Shown: positions 20,212 through 29,443 of the stretch, one piece after another
Numbering within the stretch: position 1 is the stretch's first letter
Layout: each line of letters opens with the position of its first letter
NCBI GenBank assembly: GCA_013043965.1
Contig: JABEVF010000092.1
Span: 1 to 34,762 of the forward strand
Source: Gallionella sp.
Lineage (GTDB): Bacteria > Pseudomonadota > Gammaproteobacteria > Burkholderiales > Gallionellaceae
Reading direction: 5' to 3'
Length of the DNA: 34,762 nucleotides
Made by a program: the position numbers and the translations under genes
The notes under the pieces: generated by a model
Seen by the model: the letters and a program-made list of their open reading frames with translations, nothing else
What the model was told of the DNA's origin: nothing
Database searches by the model: none

Positions 20212-22518
20212 ATGCTTTCACGCCGACTGACACTCCCCCTCCTGATCCTCGCGGCGATTCTACTTTTACCGCTCATTTTATTGAGTATCGCGGTTTTGTT
20301 GACTTACCCCACGCTTCCCTCATTGGAATCACTCACGGACTATCACCCAAAAATACCTTTGCGGGTCTACAGCCAAGAGGGTTTGTTGCTAGGCGAGTTC
20401 GGGGAAGAGCGCCGCGCACTCGTAAAAATAGATGAAGTTCCTGATTTAATGAAAAAGGCGATTCTTGCGGCCGAAGATGATCGTTTTTACCAGCACGGCG
20501 GGGTTGATTATGCCGGCGTAGTGCGTGCCGCCATTTCTAACTTTACTTCTGGTGGGGCCAAACAGGGTGCCAGTACAATCACCATGCAAGTCGCCCGTAA
20601 TTTTTTTCTATCCAAGGAAAAGACTCTCACGCGCAAATTTAACGAGGTTCTGCTTGCCTTCAAAATCGAGCACTCTCTGACCAAAGACGAGATCCTTCAG
20701 CTATACATCAATCAGATATACCTGGGGCAACGCGCGTATGGCTTTGCGAGCGCGTCCCAGGTCTATTTTGGCAAGCCGCTCAACCAACTGTCGATAGCAG
20801 AATTTGCCATGTTGGCCGGATTACCCAAAGCACCCTCTTCTTACAATCCGGTGGTCAATCCGAAACGCGCCAAGCTTAGGCAGCTCTATGTGCTTCGCCG
20901 TATGCACGAACTGCATTTCATCAACGATGCGGAATTTCAGGTGGCTCAGACCCAACCATTCAGCGCACACCACGTTTCCGATACGGATATCCAGGCGGAC
21001 TATCTGACCGAGATGGTCAGGAGTGTGATGTTCGAAAAGTTTGGTGATGCCACCTATACGCAAGGCTTCAAAGTTTACACGACGATCCGCCAGCAGGATC
21101 AGATCGCGGCATATCAAGCTGTCCGCAAAGGGGTGCTCGATTACGACCGGCGCCACGGCTATCGGGGACCGGAAGGTTTTGCAGATTTACAAGAAGGCAA
21201 CGGTGAAGATCGTTTAGAGGAAGCCTTGCAGGATTCGCCGGATAGCGGCGACTTGCTTCCCGCCATTGTTACCGGGGTCTCCAGCAGGTCGTTGACAGCC
21301 TATGTCAAAGGCGGCGAGAAAGTAGAGGTCAAAGGTGAAGCGCTTCGCTTCGTCGAACGCTCTTTAGGCAATAAGGCACCGCTCAATCAGCGCATAACGG
21401 TAGGCTCCATAATCCGTTTGCAAAAAGATGAAAAAGGAATCTGGCAAATCAGCCAGTTACCCCAAGTAGAATCGGCGTTCATCTCGGCTAATCCGCAAGA
21501 TGGCGCGATCTTTTCTTTGATTGGCGGCTTTGACTTCAATAAGAATCAATTCAATCACATCACCCAGGCATGGCGACAACCTGGTTCCAGCTTCAAGCCT
21601 TTCATCTACTCGGCTGCATTGGAAAAGGGATTAACACCCGCCACCGTCATCAATGACGCGCCGTTAGAGTTTGACGCTGAACAAACTGGTAGCGAACCTT
21701 GGCAGCCAAAGAATTACGAGGGCACTTATGATGGCCCTATGCGGATGCGCCAAGCCCTTATCAAATCCAAGAACATGGTTTCGATTCGCATTCTGCAAAC
21801 CATCACGCCGCAATATGCGCAAGACTATGTCGCCAAATTTGGTTTTGACGCGGATAAAATACCACCTTATCTCACCATGGCACTAGGCGCGGGCTTGGTC
21901 ACGCCGATGCAGTTGCTGACAGGCTATTCCGTCTTTGCCAATGGCGGATTCAGGGTAAATCCCTATTTCATCCAGCGCATCGAAGATGATAGAGGCAACA
22001 TCCTCAGCAAAGCCAGCCCTGCAGTCGCGGCAAATGGCGCGGAACAAGTCATAGATACGCGCAACGCCTTCACCATGGTCAACATGATGCAAGACGTGGT
22101 CAAACACGGCACCGCGATCCGGGCCATGTCGCTGGGCAGACAAGATCTGGCGGGCAAGACAGGCACGACCAGCGACTCTATCGACGCTTGGTTCTGCGGT
22201 TTCCAGCCGACCGTGGTGGGCATCTCCTGGATAGGCTTTGACCAACCGCGCAGCTTGGGCGACAAGGAAACGGGCGGGGGGGCCGCATTGCCGATCTGGA
22301 TCAGCTATATGGAAAAAATCTTAAAAGATGTACCGCAAGCCACTTACACCGTACCGGATGGCATAGTCGCGGCACGCATCAATGAGTCCGGGCAATTGGA
22401 TGATAGCAGCCCTCGTGTGGAATATTTTTACAAGGAAAATGTACCCTCCAGCCAGGCCACGCCGAATCCGAGTGAGACCACACCCCAAACCGACATCATC
22501 AAGGATCAGTTGTTCTGA
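20212..22518 (+). CDS. mrcA: Penicillin-binding protein 1A, bifunctional
   Basis: PBP1A polymerises and cross-links peptidoglycan from the periplasmic side of the inner membrane. From the ATG at 20212 it has 768 residues. One membrane anchor (about 7-31) is followed by the GT51 transglycosylase with the catalytic glutamate in AAEDDRFYQHGG (near residue 88) and GASTITMQVARNFFLS. An OB-like insert follows, then the transpeptidase domain with SSFK (catalytic S459, K462), SKN and KTGTT (K649). An in-frame ATG at 20158 would add 18 residues, but a perfect TATAAT overlaps it, and the 20212 start gives the same spacing to the LTYPTLPSL motif as in Neisseria PonA as I recall it. The last 30 residues are a polar Ser/Thr/Pro-rich tail. 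The gene diverges from pilM. Confidence 0.95.
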   Translation: MLSRRLTLPLLILAAILLLPLILLSIAVLLTYPTLPSLESLTDYHPKIPLRVYSQEGLLLGEFGEERRALVKIDEVPDLMKKAILAAEDDRFYQHGGVDYAGVVRAAISNFTSGGAKQGASTITMQVARNFFLSKEKTLTRKFNEVLLAFKIEHSLTKDEILQLYINQIYLGQRAYGFASASQVYFGKPLNQLSIAEFAMLAGLPKAPSSYNPVVNPKRAKLRQLYVLRRMHELHFINDAEFQVAQTQPFSAHHVSDTDIQADYLTEMVRSVMFEKFGDATYTQGFKVYTTIRQQDQIAAYQAVRKGVLDYDRRHGYRGPEGFADLQEGNGEDRLEEALQDSPDSGDLLPAIVTGVSSRSLTAYVKGGEKVEVKGEALRFVERSLGNKAPLNQRITVGSIIRLQKDEKGIWQISQLPQVESAFISANPQDGAIFSLIGGFDFNKNQFNHITQAWRQPGSSFKPFIYSAALEKGLTPATVINDAPLEFDAEQTGSEPWQPKNYEGTYDGPMRMRQALIKSKNMVSIRILQTITPQYAQDYVAKFGFDADKIPPYLTMALGAGLVTPMQLLTGYSVFANGGFRVNPYFIQRIEDDRGNILSKASPAVAANGAEQVIDTRNAFTMVNMMQDVVKHGTAIRAMSLGRQDLAGKTGTTSDSIDAWFCGFQPTVVGISWIGFDQPRSLGDKETGGGAALPIWISYMEKILKDVPQATYTVPDGIVAARINESGQLDDSSPRVEYFYKENVPSSQATPNPSETTPQTDIIKDQLF

Positions 22519-22524
22519 GACCAA

Positions 22525-23118
22525 ATGACAAAAGAAACTGCCCACAGACGCGATCTTATGCGCGAACAATTGGCGCATCAGGCCGCCAAACTGATGGCCG
22601 AAGACGGCATCACCGACCACGCTTACGCCAAACGTAAAGCGGCCAGACAACTCGGTGCGGCGGACACGCACCATCTGCCCAGCAACGATGAAATCGATAC
22701 CGCCTTGCGCAGCTTCCGGATGTTGTTCCAGAGCGTGCAGCATCCGCCCATCCTGCGTGAACTGCGTGTTGAGGCATTAGGCAACATGCGTTTGTTAGCC
22801 GACTTCCAGCCTTATCTGACGGGCTCGGTGTTGACTGGCACGGCAGGCGCGCAATCCGACATCAACCTGATGTTGTTCTCCGACGATGCGAAAGCCGTGC
22901 TGCTCTTCCTGCTCAAGCACAACATCCAGTTCGATGACGGAGAATGGGTAGTTAGAATCGGCGGGCACGAAGAGAGCGTGCCAAGTTACACACTGACAGG
23001 CGCAAGCGATGTACAGACCCACATCATTGTCCTGCCCGAAAACGCCCGCCACAGCGGTAGCCGCCACCCGGAGACTCATGCGGATATTGCGACGGTAGAA
23101 GCCTTGCTAGCTGCTTGA
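22525..23118 (+). CDS. Conserved hypothetical protein with nucleotidyltransferase-like motif
   Basis: A 197-residue soluble protein that I do not recognise by name. Residues 1-60 are charged and probably helical (many Ala, Arg, His). The middle carries GSVLTGTAGAQSDINL (100-115), which fits the nucleotidyltransferase-fold pattern GS-x3-G-x5-SDxDL, except that Asn114 replaces the second aspartate. The following LMLFSDDAKAVLLFLLKHNI looks like a strand and helix of the same fold. No signal peptide or membrane segment is present. It starts six bases after the mrcA stop on the same strand, so it is probably co-transcribed with PBP1A, and it is convergent with hemB. Function is unknown; the altered acidic residue may mean a binding rather than catalytic role. 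Confidence 0.8.
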   Translation: MTKETAHRRDLMREQLAHQAAKLMAEDGITDHAYAKRKAARQLGAADTHHLPSNDEIDTALRSFRMLFQSVQHPPILRELRVEALGNMRLLADFQPYLTGSVLTGTAGAQSDINLMLFSDDAKAVLLFLLKHNIQFDDGEWVVRIGGHEESVPSYTLTGASDVQTHIIVLPENARHSGSRHPETHADIATVEALLAA

Positions 23119-23147
23119 ATGCACCGGAACGGCGCAAGGCTCGTTGG

Positions 23148-24167
<1,020 letters not shown>

Positions 24168-24189
24168 CTAATTTATTTTTGAACTAATT

Positions 24190-24306
24190 TAAAAACCGCC
24201 ACTCAGATGTAGCGAATGATGTGCATCATTCCACGTTTCTCCTCCCTGAGCGTGCATCTTAACCCTGTTAAGATTTTATGCCCCCGTTGATCGGGGGTGT
24301 TTTTTT
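24190..24306 (+). ncRNA. Candidate small RNA between hemB and engB
   Basis: The plus strand holds three consecutive perfect hairpins with no open frame of note: 24214-24220 with 24225-24231 (7 bp), 24256-24263 with 24267-24274 (8 bp, 3-base loop), and the terminator 24281-24286 with 24292-24297 followed by seven T (24300-24306). No plus-strand gene lies nearby upstream that this terminator could serve. The candidate ends convergently with engB. In gammaproteobacteria the small RNAs Spot 42 and ErsA sit at the same side of engB, but I see no sequence similarity. The 5' end is unknown and no convincing -35/-10 pair was found in the AT-rich stretch before it. Confidence 0.4.
24279..24306 (+). 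terminator. Strong plus-strand terminator (GC stem, U7)
   Basis: CCCCCG (24281-24286) pairs with CGGGGG (24292-24297) around a 5-base loop, with two outer G-U wobbles, and is followed by TGTTTTTTT. On the minus strand no T run follows the stem, so it does not look like the engB terminator. Confidence 0.85.
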
Positions 24307-24349
24307 GCCTGGCGAAAAGCCAGTATTAGCCCTCACGCCAGACAGCGTT

Positions 24350-24967
24350 TTATTCTTCCGCGCCCAGTTTGTCTTTCGCCGCGAACCAGCCTGCGATGAC
24401 CGCTTCCGCCTCTTCGATACCCGCTTTCTTCAGGCTGGAAAACAACTGCACCGAACAATGCGGGAAAAATTCGGCCAGATGCGCCTTCACCTTGGTCAGC
24501 GTAAGGGCCGCCTGTTGACGACTGAGCTTGTCCGACTTGCTCAACAGGATATGCACCGGTTTGTTGGTCGGCGCAAACCAGTCCAACATATTCTCGTCCA
24601 GTTCGGTGAGCGGATGCCGCGCATCCATGATAACCACCAAGCCGCATAATTCCTGGCGTTTTTGCAGATACTCGGTAAGCAGGCCTTCCCAATGACGCTT
24701 GCTTTCGGGCGGCACTTTGGCATAACCATAGCCGGGCAGATCGACCAAATAAGTATTCGGGCTCAGTGAAAAAAAGTTGAGATGCTGGGTGCGCCCCGGC
24801 GTTTTGCTGGTGTAGGCCAGACGCACATGATTGGCGAGCGTGTTGATCGCAGAAGATTTACCCGCATTGGAACGCCCGACGAACGCGACTTCTTTCCCGC
24901 CATGCATGGGCAGGTCTTTGAAGTGATTGACCGTCGTAAAAAATGTCGCCAGGGAAAAAAGTCCCAT
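24350..24967 (-). CDS. engB: Ribosome biogenesis GTP-binding protein EngB (YihA/YsxC)
   Basis: EngB is an essential small GTPase that assists assembly of the large ribosomal subunit. The 205-residue protein has G1 GRSNAGKS (31-38), the G2 region around [13 protein letters not shown]3 DLPGYG (76-81) and G4 in SKSDKLS. The ATG at 24967 shares a base with the hemL stop (TAATG), with GGAAG very close before it; a TTG three codons upstream is less likely. Translational coupling to hemL is probable. Confidence 0.96.
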   Translation of the reverse strand: MGLFSLATFFTTVNHFKDLPMHGGKEVAFVGRSNAGKSSAINTLANHVRLAYTSKTPGRTQHLNFFSLSPNTYLVDLPGYGYAKVPPESKRHWEGLLTEYLQKRQELCGLVVIMDARHPLTELDENMLDWFAPTNKPVHILLSKSDKLSRQQAALTLTKVKAHLAEFFPHCSVQLFSSLKKAGIEEAEAVIAGWFAAKDKLGAEE

Positions 24968-26250
24968 TACTTCCAACCCGCAAAAATTCTGTCGGCAACA
25001 GTGATCGTTGCCGCGATGTCCGCCTCGGTATGCGCCGCAGAGACAAACCCCGCCTCGAACGCGGACGGCGCGAGATACACCCCCGCGTCCAGCATGGCAT
25101 GGAAGAAACGGTTGAACGCTTCTTTGTCGCAGCTCATCACTTCGTCATAACTGGTCGGCAAGGTTTCGCTGAAATACAGCCCGAACATGCCGCCCACAGA
25201 TTGCGCGCAGAACGCGATACTGTGTTTATGTGCCACAGCCGTCAAACCTTCGGTGAGCTGCTTGGCGCGTTGCGATAAGTTTTCATAGAAGCCCGGCGCT
25301 TGCACCAGCCTCAACGTGGCCAGACCCGCCGCCACCGCCACCGGATTACCGGACAGCGTGCCCGCCTGGTACACCGCACCCAGGGGCGAGAGACATTGCA
25401 TGATGTCACGTCGTCCGCCAAATGCCGCTGCGGGCAGCCCGCCGCCCATCACTTTGCCTAGCGTAACCAGATCCGGTTTGATGCCGTAATAACCTTGCGC
25501 GCCTTGCAAACTCACGCGGAAACCGGTCATCACTTCGTCGAGTATCAGCACTGCGCCGTGCTTGGTGCAGAGATTGCGCATCGCGTCCAAAAATTCACGC
25601 TTGGGCGCGACCAGATTCATATTGCCCGCCACGGGTTCAACGATCACCGCAGCGATCTCCTTGCCCATTTCGGCAAAACATTTTTCCAATCCTGCCGCAT
25701 CGTTGTATGCCAACACGGTGGTGAGCGCGGCGATCTCGGCAGGCACGCCCGATGAACTGGGTTGCCCGAACGTCAATGCGCCAGAGCCCGCCTTGACCAG
25801 CAAACCGTCGGAATGTCCGTGGTAACAGCCTTCGAACTTGATGATGCGCGAACGTCCGGTAAAGCCGCGCGCCAGGCGTATCGCGGTCATCGTAGCCTCC
25901 GTGCCGGAGCTGACCAGCCGCACCATTTCCAGACTCGGCAACAGCTTGCACAGCAGTTCTGCCATTTCCAATTCGCTGGCTGTCGGTGCGCCGAAACCCA
26001 AACTTTGCGCGGCCGCATCCTGCACCGCCCTGACCACTTCGGGGTGACAGTGGCCGACAATCATCGGACCCCATGAGCCCACGTAGTCGGTGTATTTTTT
26101 GCCGTCCGCATCCCACACATACGCACCCTGGCCGCGCTGAAAGAACAGCGGCGTGCCGCCTACAGAACGAAATGCGCGCACCGGAGAGTTCACGCCTCCG
26201 GGAATGAGTTTTTGCGAGTCTGCGAAGAGCTGTTGATTGTGTGTCGTCAT
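24967..26250 (-). CDS. hemL: Glutamate-1-semialdehyde 2,1-aminomutase
   Basis: HemL is a PLP enzyme that converts glutamate-1-semialdehyde to 5-aminolevulinate, the first committed tetrapyrrole precursor in the C5 pathway. The 427-residue protein has the N-terminal [13 protein letters not shown], the [14 protein letters not shown] cofactor region, [11 protein letters not shown], and the PLP lysine K266 in [11 protein letters not shown]. The ATG at 26250 is preferred to a GTG five codons upstream. It lies 24 bases after thiE on the same strand and overlaps engB by one base. Together with hemB in this cluster it supplies haem synthesis. Confidence 0.97.
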   Translation of the reverse strand: MTTHNQQLFADSQKLIPGGVNSPVRAFRSVGGTPLFFQRGQGAYVWDADGKKYTDYVGSWGPMIVGHCHPEVVRAVQDAAAQSLGFGAPTASELEMAELLCKLLPSLEMVRLVSSGTEATMTAIRLARGFTGRSRIIKFEGCYHGHSDGLLVKAGSGALTFGQPSSSGVPAEIAALTTVLAYNDAAGLEKCFAEMGKEIAAVIVEPVAGNMNLVAPKREFLDAMRNLCTKHGAVLILDEVMTGFRVSLQGAQGYYGIKPDLVTLGKVMGGGLPAAAFGGRRDIMQCLSPLGAVYQAGTLSGNPVAVAAGLATLRLVQAPGFYENLSQRAKQLTEGLTAVAHKHSIAFCAQSVGGMFGLYFSETLPTSYDEVMSCDKEAFNRFFHAMLDAGVYLAPSAFEAGFVSAAHTEADIAATITVADRIFAGWK

Positions 26251-26274
26251 GTTGATCTGTTCCACTTCAAAAAA

Positions 26275-26910
26275 TTATTTGTCCGCCAATGCAGAAAATT
26301 GCCGTGCCGTTTGTTCAATATCGTCAGCGGAAAAAACCGCCGAAATCACCGCCAGTGCCGAGGCACCCGCCGCCAATACAGACGCACTATTGTCCAGCGT
26401 GATGCCGCCTATCGCAACGATAGGCAACGACAATTGCAATCGCGCCTCGCGCAACAGCTCCAAACTGGCGACAGGCGCGTTGGGTTTCACTGCGGAGGCA
26501 AAGAACGCCCCGAACGCCAAATAATCCGCCCCTTCACGCTTCGCCTGCCGTGCCAAGTCCAACTGATTATAGCAAGACACGCCTATCAATTTATTAGCAC
26601 CCAGCAAGGCACGTGTGGCAACGACGCTGCCATCCCCGCGGCCCAGATGCACCCCGTCTGCATCGACCCGGGCCGCCAGCCGTGCGTCATCATTGACGAC
26701 GAAAGTTGCCGCAAATTCGCGCGTCAGCCCGCGCAACTCGCCAGCCTGATCCAGACGCAACTCCGCATCGGCAAGTTTGTTGCGGTACTGCACGAACTGC
26801 GCGCCACCTTGCAACGCCAACCTGACCCGACGCAGCAACTCCGCCGTATCCCGCTCGTCCGGCGTGACCACATACAAACCACTAATTGATGAGCGGGGTA
26901 TCTTCTTCAT
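26275..26910 (-). CDS. thiE: Thiamine-phosphate synthase
   Basis: ThiE joins HMP-pyrophosphate and thiazole phosphate to thiamine phosphate. From the ATG at 26910 it is 211 residues, a TIM barrel with LYVVTPD near the start, VQYRNK (pyrophosphate/HMP pocket), FVVNDDARLAARVDADGVHLGRGD, YLAFGAFFASAVKP and the C-terminal phosphate motif AIGGI. A GTG at 26922 is an alternative start. The first codons overlap the thiD end by about 29 bases, which indicates tight coupling. It acts directly after ThiD in the same pathway. Confidence 0.94.
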   Translation of the reverse strand: MKKIPRSSISGLYVVTPDERDTAELLRRVRLALQGGAQFVQYRNKLADAELRLDQAGELRGLTREFAATFVVNDDARLAARVDADGVHLGRGDGSVVATRALLGANKLIGVSCYNQLDLARQAKREGADYLAFGAFFASAVKPNAPVASLELLREARLQLSLPIVAIGGITLDNSASVLAAGASALAVISAVFSADDIEQTARQFSALADK

Positions 26911-27721
26911 CCTCTTCGCCACGCGCCCAAAACAAGCGGTCGGGAATGTGCTGCCCCATGCCGGGACGAAAACCCGCGTTGAGCGTCTGCCAGGTATATT
27001 CCTGCGCCTCTTTCACCGCCTCCGGCACATCCACATTCTGCGCCAGCAAAGCCGCGATGGCGGAAGCCAAGGTGCAACCCGAACCGTGATAAATGCCGGG
27101 CAGCCGTTCCCAGCTGTCGCTGCGCACCACACCGCCCGCGTTGTATAAAGTGTTGGTGACCTTGGCAGTCTGCTCATGTGTGCCGGTGATGAGCACATAT
27201 TCGCAACCCATCGCGAGTATGCGTTTGGCGCACTCTTCCAGCGAAGGATCATCGTTGTCATCGTCTTCGTTGATGGCCAAGCGGCGCGCCTCTATGCTGT
27301 TGGGCGTGATGATGGTAGTTTGCGGGATCAGCAATTCACGCATCGCATCCAGCATGTCCTCATCGGCCAACTCGTCGCCGCGCCCGGAAGCCAACACCGG
27401 ATCCAGCACCAGCGGCACGTCGGGATAGTCGGCCAGCACTTCAGCGATGGCCGGGATGTTGTCCACGCTGCCCAGCAATCCGATCTTAAATGCGGCGACC
27501 GGCACGTCTTCCAACATCGCTCGCGCCTGATCGATCACCCAATCGGCATCCATCGCCAGCACATCATCCACACCGCTGGTGTCTTGCACCGTAATCGCGG
27601 TAACCACTGACAGCGGGTGACACCCCATGCTGGCGATGGTCAAAATATCGGCTTGCAAACCGGCACCTCCGCTGGGGTCGGTGGCGGCAAAACACATTAC
27701 TAAAGGGAATGATTCAGACAT
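26882..27721 (-). CDS. thiD: Hydroxymethylpyrimidine/phosphomethylpyrimidine kinase
   Basis: ThiD phosphorylates HMP and HMP-phosphate for thiamine synthesis. The 279-residue ribokinase-fold protein has the N-terminal [14 protein letters not shown] (about 13-26), the substrate region [11 protein letters not shown], and the C-terminal anion-hole/base segment [16 protein letters not shown] with its catalytic Cys. It ends in an acidic tail (EEDEEDTP) that overlaps the thiE start. It is the first gene of the thiD-thiE-hemL-engB run and diverges from rubredoxin across only 46 bases. Confidence 0.96.
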   Translation of the reverse strand: MSESFPLVMCFAATDPSGGAGLQADILTIASMGCHPLSVVTAITVQDTSGVDDVLAMDADWVIDQARAMLEDVPVAAFKIGLLGSVDNIPAIAEVLADYPDVPLVLDPVLASGRGDELADEDMLDAMRELLIPQTTIITPNSIEARRLAINEDDDNDDPSLEECAKRILAMGCEYVLITGTHEQTAKVTNTLYNAGGVVRSDSWERLPGIYHGSGCTLASAIAALLAQNVDVPEAVKEAQEYTWQTLNAGFRPGMGQHIPDRLFWARGEEDEEDTPLIN

Positions 27722-27767
27722 ATTCAGGAAATGTTAAGATGTGAGGCACATTCGCATTTTACCCTAT

Positions 27768-27950
27768 ATGACTACGATTACCGAATACAAAACCTACATG
27801 TGCCTGATTTGCGGTTGGATTTACGACGAAGCCGCAGGGGCACCCGGAGAAGGCCTGCCGCCCGGCACACGCTGGGAAGATGTGCCGATGAACTGGTCAT
27901 GCCCGGAATGTGGAGCGCGCAAGGAAGATTTCGAGATGGTGGATATCTGA
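27768..27950 (+). CDS. Rubredoxin
   Basis: A 60-residue one-iron electron carrier. The four iron-ligating cysteines are in CLICG (residues 12-16) and CPECG (45-49), with the usual aromatic residues in GWIYDE and NWSC. The ATG at 27768 gives a normal-length rubredoxin; a GTG at 27741 would add nine residues. It diverges from thiD, and its stop overlaps the start of the glyoxalase gene by one base (TGATG), so the two are probably made together. The electron partner is not evident from the window. Confidence 0.95.
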   Translation: MTTITEYKTYMCLICGWIYDEAAGAPGEGLPPGTRWEDVPMNWSCPECGARKEDFEMVDI

Positions 27951-28333
27951 TGCGCATCCTGCACACCATGCTGCGCGTGCTCGATCTGGAGAAATCCCTC
28001 GCGTTCTACACCGAAGTCCTCGGCATGAGACTGCTGCGCCGCAACGACTACCCGGACGGGAAATTCACACTCGCCTTCGTTGGGTACGGCGACGAATCCG
28101 ACGGGGCAGTCATCGAGCTCACGCACAATTGGGGCGTGCAGGAATACCAGCTCGGCAACGCCTACGGACACATCGCCATCGAAGTGCCCGATGCCTACGC
28201 CGCCTGCGCGGCCATCAAACAGCGCGGCGGCAAAGTGGTGCGCGAAGCGGGTTCTATGAAGCACGGTAGCACGGTGATCGCGTTCGTCGATGATCCCGAT
28301 GGATACAAGATAGAGCTGATACAGAAAAAATAA
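27950..28333 (+). CDS. gloA: Lactoylglutathione lyase (glyoxalase I)
   Basis: GloA isomerises the methylglyoxal-glutathione hemithioacetal to S-lactoylglutathione. The 127-residue protein has the two vicinal-oxygen-chelate repeats with metal ligands His5 (ILHTM), Glu in VIELTHNW, His in GHIAIEV and Glu in YKIELIQ. The family motif [18 protein letters not shown] is near the start. Its length is that of the short, bacterial nickel-type enzyme. Translation is coupled to rubredoxin through a TGATG overlap. An in-frame open stretch runs upstream to 27731 through the rubredoxin gene in another frame and is not used. Confidence 0.95.
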   Translation: MRILHTMLRVLDLEKSLAFYTEVLGMRLLRRNDYPDGKFTLAFVGYGDESDGAVIELTHNWGVQEYQLGNAYGHIAIEVPDAYAACAAIKQRGGKVVREAGSMKHGSTVIAFVDDPDGYKIELIQKK

Positions 28334-28351
28334 TCATCGCCAAACGGCGAT
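28324..28351 (-). terminator. Intrinsic terminator after the DUF2288 gene
   Basis: ATCGCC (28336-28341) pairs with GGCGAT (28346-28351) around AAAC. On the minus strand it is followed by GATTATTTTTTC, a good U-run, 12 bases after the DUF2288 stop. On the plus strand only TCTTG follows, so it would serve gloA poorly. Confidence 0.65.
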
Positions 28352-28362
28352 TCTTGACCGGT

Positions 28363-28668
28363 CTACTTCAGCGGCTGCACCAACACCCAAGGACTGACCA
28401 CCACGCTCCATAGCATGGCATCGGCGCCGATCCATTCTGCCGCTTGCGCGTCGCTGACTTTGCCGAACTGGCCCGCGCCCATCCACGCCTGTATCTGCCC
28501 GATATTATCCTCGGACATCTGCAAGGCCGCCTCGACCAGATCCAATTCCGGCGCGACATACAGCGCGACGCCGCTGGCGAAATAACGCTGCATGTCGCAC
28601 CAGGCCATTTGCGCGGTTTCCAGATTCAGCTTCGCGCGATTGATCTCTTCAAGATTGTTGCCCGTCAT
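28363..28668 (-). CDS. DUF2288 family protein
   Basis: A 101-residue soluble protein with the DUF2288 pattern: KLNLETAQMAWCDMQRYFASG near the start, ELDLVEAAL in the middle, a WMGAG segment, and the conserved C-terminal VVVSPWVLVQP. No catalytic motif is known to me for this family and its function is undescribed. It follows the gamma-carbonic-anhydrase-like gene by 17 bases on the same strand with AAAGAG before its ATG, so the two form a likely operon that ends at the terminator at 28324-28351. Confidence 0.9.
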   Translation of the reverse strand: MTGNNLEEINRAKLNLETAQMAWCDMQRYFASGVALYVAPELDLVEAALQMSEDNIGQIQAWMGAGQFGKVSDAQAAEWIGADAMLWSVVVSPWVLVQPLK

Positions 28669-28685
28669 TGCGATACTCTTTCCAT

Positions 28686-29225
28686 TTACGCTCTTGTGCC
28701 ATTCAAATAATTATTCTTCACCGCGATGTAATGCTCGGCAGAACGACGCAGGAACGTAAGCTCCTCTGCAGTCAATTGCCGTACCGCCTTGGCCGGACGC
28801 CCCAGGTACAGCATGCCACTTTCCAGCACCTTGCCCGGCGACACCAGACTGCCCGCGCCTATCATGACGCGGTCTGGAATCACCACATCGTCCATGATGA
28901 TGGAACCCATACCGATCAGGCACTCATTGCCGATAGTGCAGCCATGCAGGATGACCGCATGCCCCACCGTCACGCAATCCCCGATGATCAGCGGCGAGCC
29001 TTCCGGCTTGTCTGCCGTCTTGTGCGACACATGGCCCATCGTCAGGTCCTGCACGTTAGAGCCGCGTCCGATCACGATGCGGTTCACATCGCCGCGCAAC
29101 ACCGTGTTGCACCAGACCGAGCTATCGTCGCCCAGCTTTACGTCGCCGATGACTTGGCAGGAAGGGTGCAGATAGACGCGGGAGGCTAGGATGGGGGAAG
29201 TGTTGAGGTAGGAGGAACGAGGCAT
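28686..29225 (-). CDS. Gamma-type carbonic anhydrase-like hexapeptide-repeat protein
   Basis: A 179-residue left-handed beta-helix protein of the YrdA/PaaY/Cam-like group. Hexapeptide repeats run from about 20 to 150 (VIGDVKLGDDSSVWCNTVLRG onward). The metal ligands expected for gamma carbonic anhydrases are present: His65 or His68 in MGHVSHK, and His89 and His94 in VGHAVILHGC. A C-terminal helix follows. Whether it hydrates CO2 or has another role cannot be decided from sequence. Genes of this group often stand near diverse housekeeping genes. Upstream of it begins the AT-richer accessory block. Confidence 0.92.
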   Translation of the reverse strand: MPRSSYLNTSPILASRVYLHPSCQVIGDVKLGDDSSVWCNTVLRGDVNRIVIGRGSNVQDLTMGHVSHKTADKPEGSPLIIGDCVTVGHAVILHGCTIGNECLIGMGSIIMDDVVIPDRVMIGAGSLVSPGKVLESGMLYLGRPAKAVRQLTAEELTFLRRSAEHYIAVKNNYLNGTRA

Positions 29226-29250
29226 GATTTCTTGTTAAATAAATATTGGG

Positions 29251-29436
29251 TTATTTGCTATATTTCCGCATCACTTCGTCGGCATCTATCATCAGCATTT
29301 TTCCTTGATCGAATGCGATACTGCGTCGCTCACATTCATCGGCCCACAACTCCTCAGCGTCAGGATCAACATAGCCCGCAGCAATTCCGTTCTGATGCGT
29401 CCCAACCGTATGGGCAAATTTTTGGGGCTTTGTCAT
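29251..29436 (-). pseudogene. Remnant of an addiction-module antitoxin (Unstab_antitox/TIGR02574-like)
   Basis: The 61-residue open frame from the ATG at 29436 ends with a segment that matches the C-terminal half of the small addiction-module component family: DPDAEELWADECERR, then FDQGK and IDADEVMRKYSK. Its first 23 residues do not fit the family. In the next frame, 29393-29361 encodes RTELLRAMLIL, which looks like the family's N-terminal RaELaxALL helix. I therefore read this as a frame-disrupted gene. No toxin partner is present; the carbonic anhydrase gene begins 25 bases on. A longer version of the frame (to 29523) overlaps the endonuclease and adds nothing family-like. The family match is from memory. 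Confidence 0.5.
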
Positions 29437-29443
29437 TGATTTT

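Noticed and set aside
24190-24306. Identification of the hemB-engB element as Spot 42 or ErsA itself
   Set aside because: Only the position beside engB matches; I see no matching sequence, and Spot 42 is known from gammaproteobacteria.
24279-24306. Reading the GC hairpin as the engB terminator
   Set aside because: On the minus strand the stem is followed by CATAAAATC, not by a T run; the T7 is on the plus strand.
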